A stretch of 9,328 nt of DNA, taken from the NCBI GenBank assembly GCA_947575935.1, contig CANPPM010000098.1, positions 1-9,328 on the forward strand, read 5' to 3'. The notes under the pieces are model-generated. The model had not been told where the DNA came from. It did not search any database and worked only from the letters and a program-made list of their open reading frames with translations. Position 1 is the stretch's first letter. Each line of letters starts with the position of its first letter. This stretch comes from an uncultured Butyricicoccus sp. Lineage in GTDB: Bacteria; Bacillota; Clostridia; Oscillospirales; Butyricicoccaceae. Positions 5,549 to 9,328 of this stretch are shown here, piece by piece. The translations under genes and the position numbers were made by a program.

Positions 5549-7165
5549 CTATTCCTCCAATCCACGTTCAAGCTCACCGATTACCCGCTGAATTTGCTGC
5601 TTTTTCAGCTTTGCCGACGCAAGATTGACAATCACCCGTGCTGAAATCGGCGCAACCTCCTCAACGATCTCCAGTCCGTTTTCCCGCAGGGTTGAGCCGG
5701 TCTCAACAATATCAACAATTGCGTCGGCAAGCTCCAACAGCGGCGCGAGCTCAACCGAGCCTTCAATTTTTATAGTCACTACGTCAATATTCTGTTTCTC
5801 AAAAAAAGACTTTGTCACAGCTGGATACTTTGTTGCAATGACCGGCATTTTATAGCCGCTGTACAGATCTTTCCCTTTCTTTGCTGCCACGGCAAAGCGA
5901 CATTTGCCAAAACCCAAATCGACCATTTCATAGAACGAGCCGCCCTTCTCCATGATTGTATCCTTACCGACCACCCCCATATCACACACACCGTGTTCTA
6001 CATAGGTAATCACATCTGCAGCCTTCGCAAGGACAACTTCAAGATCCGATTCCGGCAGTGAAAAAATCAGCTTTCGGGATGGATTTTCCAGCTCAGAAAT
6101 ATCATACCCCGAATTCTTCAGAAGTGCAAGGGTTTTCTTCTCTAAACGTCCCTTTGTCAGTGCAATGCGGATAGGACCGGAATCCTTAGCTCCAATCGCA
6201 GCTGGAACCGCCTCAGTCAACGCTTCCAGATCAATTGCAAAGCCGGCTGCCGCCAAATCACGTCCAAACCTGCCGCACAGCGCATTGTAACGCCCGCCGC
6301 GCAGAATCGCCGCACCCGCACCGCCCGCATAGCCGCGGAACATTACGCCTGTGTAGTAATCCAATTCATGCACCAGGCCAAGGTCAATCATCACAGCATC
6401 TCCGTGGCCAGCCGCAGTCAGCGTCTCCAATAATATTTTCAAATCAGAAAACGCAGTCCGTGCCTCTGGGTTCTCCGTCAGCCGCTCGGCTTCCTCCAAC
6501 ACTTCTAAGCCGCCAAATAGCTGCGGCATTGCTTTAAGCGCACGATAGGCCTCCCTATCGCGGTAAGGCTCGAGTATATCCCCCAGCGCCGCAAAGCTTT
6601 TATTTTCAATCAGAGTACGGATTTCCTCCGCAGTCTGCTCCGAAACGCCCAGCGAAGAAATCAGGCCCTTATAAATGCCTGCATGCCCAAGCTCAACGCG
6701 AAAACCTGCTCCCACACCAGCCAGCGCATCAAAAGCAGCAGACAAAATATCAAGATCAGCATCCATGCCGTCGGCGCCAATCAGCTCGGCGCCAATCTGA
6801 AGCACCTCTCCTCTATGTCCATGGTCATCTGCAACCGCACGGATCACTTTTTGACTGTAATAGATATGCGCCGGAAACGCTTCATCCGGAAATCGCGAGG
6901 CCGCCACACGCGCAATTGGCGTTGTATTATCAGGCCGCATAACACAGATCCGCCCATTCCGGTCGGTTGCTTTTACCATGCCCTCCTGTGACTGCGTCGG
7001 ATTCGCATGACGGAAAACATCATAATACTCCATCACCGGGGTGATAATTTCCTCATAGCCGCGCCTTTCCAGCGTTCCACGTACAGCTTGTTCTGTCTTA
7101 CGAAGTGCACGCGTCGCAGTAAATAACAGATCTCTGGTTCCCTCAGGCGTCGAAATATAGTTCAT
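5549..7165 (-). CDS. hisZG: Fused ATP phosphoribosyltransferase: HisZ regulatory domain + short-form HisG catalytic domain
   Basis: This catalyses the first, committed step: ATP + PRPP to phosphoribosyl-ATP. The 538-aa chain has two parts. Residues 1-325 are HisZ, a class II aminoacyl-tRNA-synthetase-like regulatory subunit: STPEGTRDLL (5-14), MRPDNTTPIARVAA (76-89), IYYSQKVIR (101-109), LGLVHELDYYTGVMFRGYA (262-280), GGRYNALCGRFG (290-301). After a short linker (about 322-331), residues 332-538 are a short HisG: IRIALTKGRLEKK, HGVCDMGVVGKD, and the PRPP-binding loop DIVETGSTLRENGLE (485-499). The C-terminal ACT-like domain of long HisG is absent, as expected when HisZ is present. These two are usually separate genes. 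No stop or frameshift separates them here. The start is fixed by homology, and AAAAGGAG lies 13 nt upstream. An out-of-frame ATG between them opens a 10-codon ORF ending at 7143. The gene ends in TAG. Confidence 0.95.
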   Translation of the reverse strand: MNYISTPEGTRDLLFTATRALRKTEQAVRGTLERRGYEEIITPVMEYYDVFRHANPTQSQEGMVKATDRNGRICVMRPDNTTPIARVAASRFPDEAFPAHIYYSQKVIRAVADDHGHRGEVLQIGAELIGADGMDADLDILSAAFDALAGVGAGFRVELGHAGIYKGLISSLGVSEQTAEEIRTLIENKSFAALGDILEPYRDREAYRALKAMPQLFGGLEVLEEAERLTENPEARTAFSDLKILLETLTAAGHGDAVMIDLGLVHELDYYTGVMFRGYAGGAGAAILRGGRYNALCGRFGRDLAAAGFAIDLEALTEAVPAAIGAKDSGPIRIALTKGRLEKKTLALLKNSGYDISELENPSRKLIFSLPESDLEVVLAKAADVITYVEHGVCDMGVVGKDTIMEKGGSFYEMVDLGFGKCRFAVAAKKGKDLYSGYKMPVIATKYPAVTKSFFEKQNIDVVTIKIEGSVELAPLLELADAIVDIVETGSTLRENGLEIVEEVAPISARVIVNLASAKLKKQQIQRVIGELERGLEE

Positions 7166-7203
7166 AATCTTGCATATACTCCTTTTAACTTTATCACTTT
7201 AGT

Positions 7204-7232
7204 ATGATAGCACGATAAATCAAATCCGTCAA
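7204..7232 (-). promoter_or_regulatory. Promoter of the his operon
   Basis: Read on the - strand, TTGACG (7232-7227) is followed after 17 bp by TATCAT (7209-7204), with TGC immediately before it forming an extended -10. The predicted transcript start is near 7197, about 30 nt before the hisZG ATG. The leader is therefore too short for a T-box or peptide attenuator, and no T-box-like GGGTGGNACCGCG motif is present. Control would have to act at initiation or elsewhere. Confidence 0.75.
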
Positions 7233-7233
7233 G

Positions 7234-7246
7234 ATCCAATTTGGAT
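7234..7246. promoter_or_regulatory. Palindrome beside the his promoter, candidate operator
   Basis: ATCCAA-T-TTGGAT is a perfect 6-1-6 inverted repeat that ends one base before the -35 hexamer. This placement suits a regulator that touches or blocks RNA polymerase. The TCCAA half-site recurs on the same strand at 7267, 7299 and 7327. I cannot assign it to a known regulator from sequence alone. Confidence 0.45.
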
Positions 7247-7262
7247 GCCTTTATAGCTTCAA

Positions 7263-7296
7263 GATATCCAAATAATGGGCTATTTGCTACGATATC
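7263..7296. repeat. Interrupted inverted repeat between the DUF1835 gene and the his promoter
   Basis: GATATCCAAATA (7263-7274) faces TATTTG (7281-7286) and, after a 4-nt bulge, GATATC (7291-7296). The structure has two 6-bp AT-rich stems. No T-run follows in either direction, so it is a poor intrinsic terminator. It sits upstream of the -35 and might be part of a protein-binding region rather than an RNA element. Confidence 0.35.
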
Positions 7297-7386
7297 CTTC
7301 CAATTTTTCTGCAAAGCTACCCGTATTCCAACGCAAACTTAATATTCCGGCGCAAAACCTATCTTTTTTGCTTTTATCCCTATTTT

Positions 7387-8289
7387 TTAGCTATTATCTA
7401 ATCTTTTTACCGTAGTTTCCCGATAATTTCTGCCATTGATAACAATTTCTAGCTTCCCGCATGCAGCCAACTTTCGAATGCGTTCAAAAATCAGATAATC
7501 ATTGACAGCATACTCTCCCAGTGTGCGTCCAATAACCATTGCTGCCGAGGTTTCTCGCTCCGACGTATTTGAAAGAATTGCCGCATCGTAATAATCTTCA
7601 GACGCAGAAACTACTTTTCCATTTTCCAGTACGCGAAGCGGTGCATTTTCCGCCACAAGGCGCTCCCATCGACTGTAAAGTAATTTCGCTTCACAGTCTA
7701 ATACCTTTCTTTTTTTATGGTAAAAAGCAGCCAACTCCTCTGGTCCACATTCCCCTACCCCACGAAAAATGATTTCTGTCGCGTGCCGTTCCTGATAAAC
7801 TTGCTTTTGATGCCAACAAATTCTTTTTCTCAGGATCCCCTGCGGTAAATACCGGAAAATCATTTGGCAGAACAAGTTGTTAGTGAAAGCGCCAACTGCA
7901 GCGTGATCTTCCTTGGGCGGTAACTCCTCCCCTTTCAAGCGGTCGACATGTACCAGTGAAAACGGTACGCCGCGTGCAAATAAATCATGTGCTGCGCGCA
8001 GCATACCACACTGTTCAAAAGGGGTTTCTCCATACCAGATTACAGCGTTTTCCACCTGCTTAAGAGCTGGAAGCGCATCTTGAAAATATGTTCCAATGTA
8101 TGTCCCTGCCTCATCTGCAAATTCAGGATCATCCTTCCATGGGCAAATACTGAACGCACGCTTTTTTTGATCCTGTAAATCCGACAGATCGCCAATCGAA
8201 AGATCGTCCGAAAGATTCATGATATGCGGAAATGTGGAAAATGCCTTCAGCGCACCCTTCACAGAGTCCCCAAAACAAATCCATTGCAT
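7387..8289 (-). CDS. DUF1835/DUF3658-type protein, 300 aa
   Basis: The function is unknown. The N-terminus WICFGDSVKGALKAF (3-17) fits the opening of DUF1835 proteins. The DUF1835 half also has NAVIWYGETPFEQ, a Trp/Glu-containing stretch typical of the domain. The C-terminal half, with LRVLENGKVVSASEDYYDAAIL and IGRTLGEYAVNDYLIFERIR, fits the DUF3658 domain that often accompanies it. These calls are from memory of the family pattern, not a search. The ATG at 8289 is chosen because GAGGAG (8302-8297) lies 7 nt upstream; the ATG at 8295 is almost touching that site, and the longer frame to 8352 would run into polC. It has no signal peptide or membrane segment. It begins 13 nt after the polC stop and is probably co-transcribed with polC. 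The stop is TAA, with no clear terminator before the his promoter. Confidence 0.75.
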   Translation of the reverse strand: MQWICFGDSVKGALKAFSTFPHIMNLSDDLSIGDLSDLQDQKKRAFSICPWKDDPEFADEAGTYIGTYFQDALPALKQVENAVIWYGETPFEQCGMLRAAHDLFARGVPFSLVHVDRLKGEELPPKEDHAAVGAFTNNLFCQMIFRYLPQGILRKRICWHQKQVYQERHATEIIFRGVGECGPEELAAFYHKKRKVLDCEAKLLYSRWERLVAENAPLRVLENGKVVSASEDYYDAAILSNTSERETSAAMVIGRTLGEYAVNDYLIFERIRKLAACGKLEIVINGRNYRETTVKRLDNS

Positions 8290-8302
8290 AACCATACTCC
8301 TC

Positions 8303-9328
8303 TCAAAACAAGCTGACCTGCGTCGATTTCGGCATATCCCCCAATGCACCAATCTGCCTCAGAAGTTCGATAACTGCGCTGGAAACCTTTGGACACCGAA
8401 TAGACAATTCCTCTGAGGATAAGAATTTCCCGTTTCCCCGTTCACTGACTATCCCCAGCGCCGCCTGTTCGCCAATTCCTGGCATTGCGGTAAACGGCGG
8501 CACCAACCCTTTTTCTGTAATTTTGAATTTAGTTGCGTCAGATTCGTACACATCCATTGGTTCAAAGACAAATCCTCGTTTATAAAACTCGTGACAGACC
8601 TCCAGTGTGGTCATAGTATCCTTTTCCGCATTGGAAATCGTTTTTTCATTTTCCTTGCGTCGAAGCTCCTGATATTTCGCAACTGCTACCGCATCCCCCT
8701 TGATCATACAAGACGCATCAAACCCTTTGGCCCGGATACTAAAATAGGCTGCATAAAACGCAAGCGGGATATGTACTTTAAACCAAGCGATTCGATAGGC
8801 CATCATGACATAAGCAACTGCATGCGCTTTGGGAAACATATATTTAATTTTCCGACACGAGTCAATATACCAGTCAGGCACCTCGTGTTCACGCATGGCT
8901 TCTTCCCAGCCCGGCTCAAAACCCGCCTTTGCAACCTTGCCCTTTCTCACCGCCTCCATAATTTTAAATGACATCAGCGGATCCAGTCCTTTAGCAATCA
9001 AATAATTCATGATGTCATCACGGCAACAGATACATTGGCTCAGAGGAACCCCCTTCGCAACCAGATCAGCGGCATTGCCCAGCCAAACGTCCGTACCATG
9101 CGACAATCCCGAAATACAGAGCAGGTCATCAAAATTATGCGGCTTTGTATCGCTTACCATACCCCGTACAAATTTCGTGCCAAACTCTGGAACAGCCAGG
9201 CATCCCAGCTCCCCCAAAATTGGATCTTCCGTATCATCTACGTAACGCAGCGCTTCATGAGAGGTAAACAGGCTCATCACGCCCGGATCATCCAGCGGAA
9301 TCGTAACCGGGTCAATTCCCGTCATATC
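8303..9328 (-). CDS. polC: DNA polymerase III, PolC-type alpha subunit, C-terminal part (partial)
   Basis: PolC is the Gram-positive replicative polymerase. The frame is open to the window edge and gives the last 341 residues of a protein usually about 1,400 long. Numbered from the MTGIDP methionine, family landmarks are GIDPVTIPLDDPGVMSLF (3-20), EFGTKFVRGMV (47-57), GLSHGTDVWLGNA (73-85), a DWYIDSCRKIKYMFPKAHA stretch (151-169) and AYRIAWFKVHIPLAFYAAYF (176-195). A helix-hairpin-helix-like PGIGEQAALGIV follows at 282-293. The polymerase active-site aspartates and the exonuclease domain lie outside the window. The last residues, QVSLF, match the beta-clamp binding motif (QLxLF type) found at the C-terminus of PolC. 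The presence of PolC supports assignment to the Bacillota. Confidence 0.97.
   Translation of the reverse strand, partial: DMTGIDPVTIPLDDPGVMSLFTSHEALRYVDDTEDPILGELGCLAVPEFGTKFVRGMVSDTKPHNFDDLLCISGLSHGTDVWLGNAADLVAKGVPLSQCICCRDDIMNYLIAKGLDPLMSFKIMEAVRKGKVAKAGFEPGWEEAMREHEVPDWYIDSCRKIKYMFPKAHAVAYVMMAYRIAWFKVHIPLAFYAAYFSIRAKGFDASCMIKGDAVAVAKYQELRRKENEKTISNAEKDTMTTLEVCHEFYKRGFVFEPMDVYESDATKFKITEKGLVPPFTAMPGIGEQAALGIVSERGNGKFLSSEELSIRCPKVSSAVIELLRQIGALGDMPKSTQVSLF

Noticed and set aside
7166..7386. T-box riboswitch or histidine attenuator in the his leader
   Set aside because: No T-box core motif is present, and the predicted promoter leaves only about 30 nt of leader, too short for either device.

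Overview
The window looks like chromosomal DNA from a member of the Bacillota, most likely a Clostridia-type anaerobe of moderate GC content. The reasons are the C-terminal third of a PolC-type replicative DNA polymerase, strong AGGAGG-type ribosome binding sites, sigma-A-like promoters with extended -10 elements, and a short-form HisG that works with HisZ. Placement below class is inference.

Layout. On the + strand at the left edge are the last 46 codons of a probable MerR-family regulator (1-141), then an unrecognised 78-aa gene with its own good promoter (283-519). A long hairpin (552-607) lies between this gene and the genes converging on it. From 648 to 7165, all on the - strand, runs one histidine biosynthesis operon, in transcription order hisZG (fused) - hisD - hisB - 273-bp gap - hisH - hisA - hisF - hisI - hisE. 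Most junctions overlap or are separated by a few bases. The promoter is at 7204-7232, directly next to a 13-bp palindrome. Upstream, also on the - strand, are a DUF1835/DUF3658-type protein gene (7387-8289) and the 3' end of polC (8303-9328, cut by the window edge).

How the genes work together. HisZG condenses ATP and PRPP. HisE and HisI convert PR-ATP to ProFAR, and HisA isomerises it. HisH and HisF make imidazole glycerol phosphate plus AICAR, and HisB dehydrates this to imidazole acetol phosphate. HisD performs the final two oxidations to histidine. The aminotransferase (HisC) and histidinol-phosphatase steps are not encoded here and must lie elsewhere if the pathway is complete.

Most notable points. 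(1) hisD is full length and in one frame, with all catalytic residues, but is interrupted by a TAG at codon 153 where a Glu codon is expected. A perfect 9-bp hairpin begins 19 nt after that TAG. (2) HisZ and HisG are fused into one 538-aa chain. (3) The otherwise compact operon has a 273-bp gap between hisB and hisH with an inverted repeat and repeated sequence. (4) The his promoter region has a palindrome and TCCAA half-sites spaced about three helical turns apart. I see no mobile element, CRISPR array, tRNA or rRNA, and no T-box motif in the his leader.
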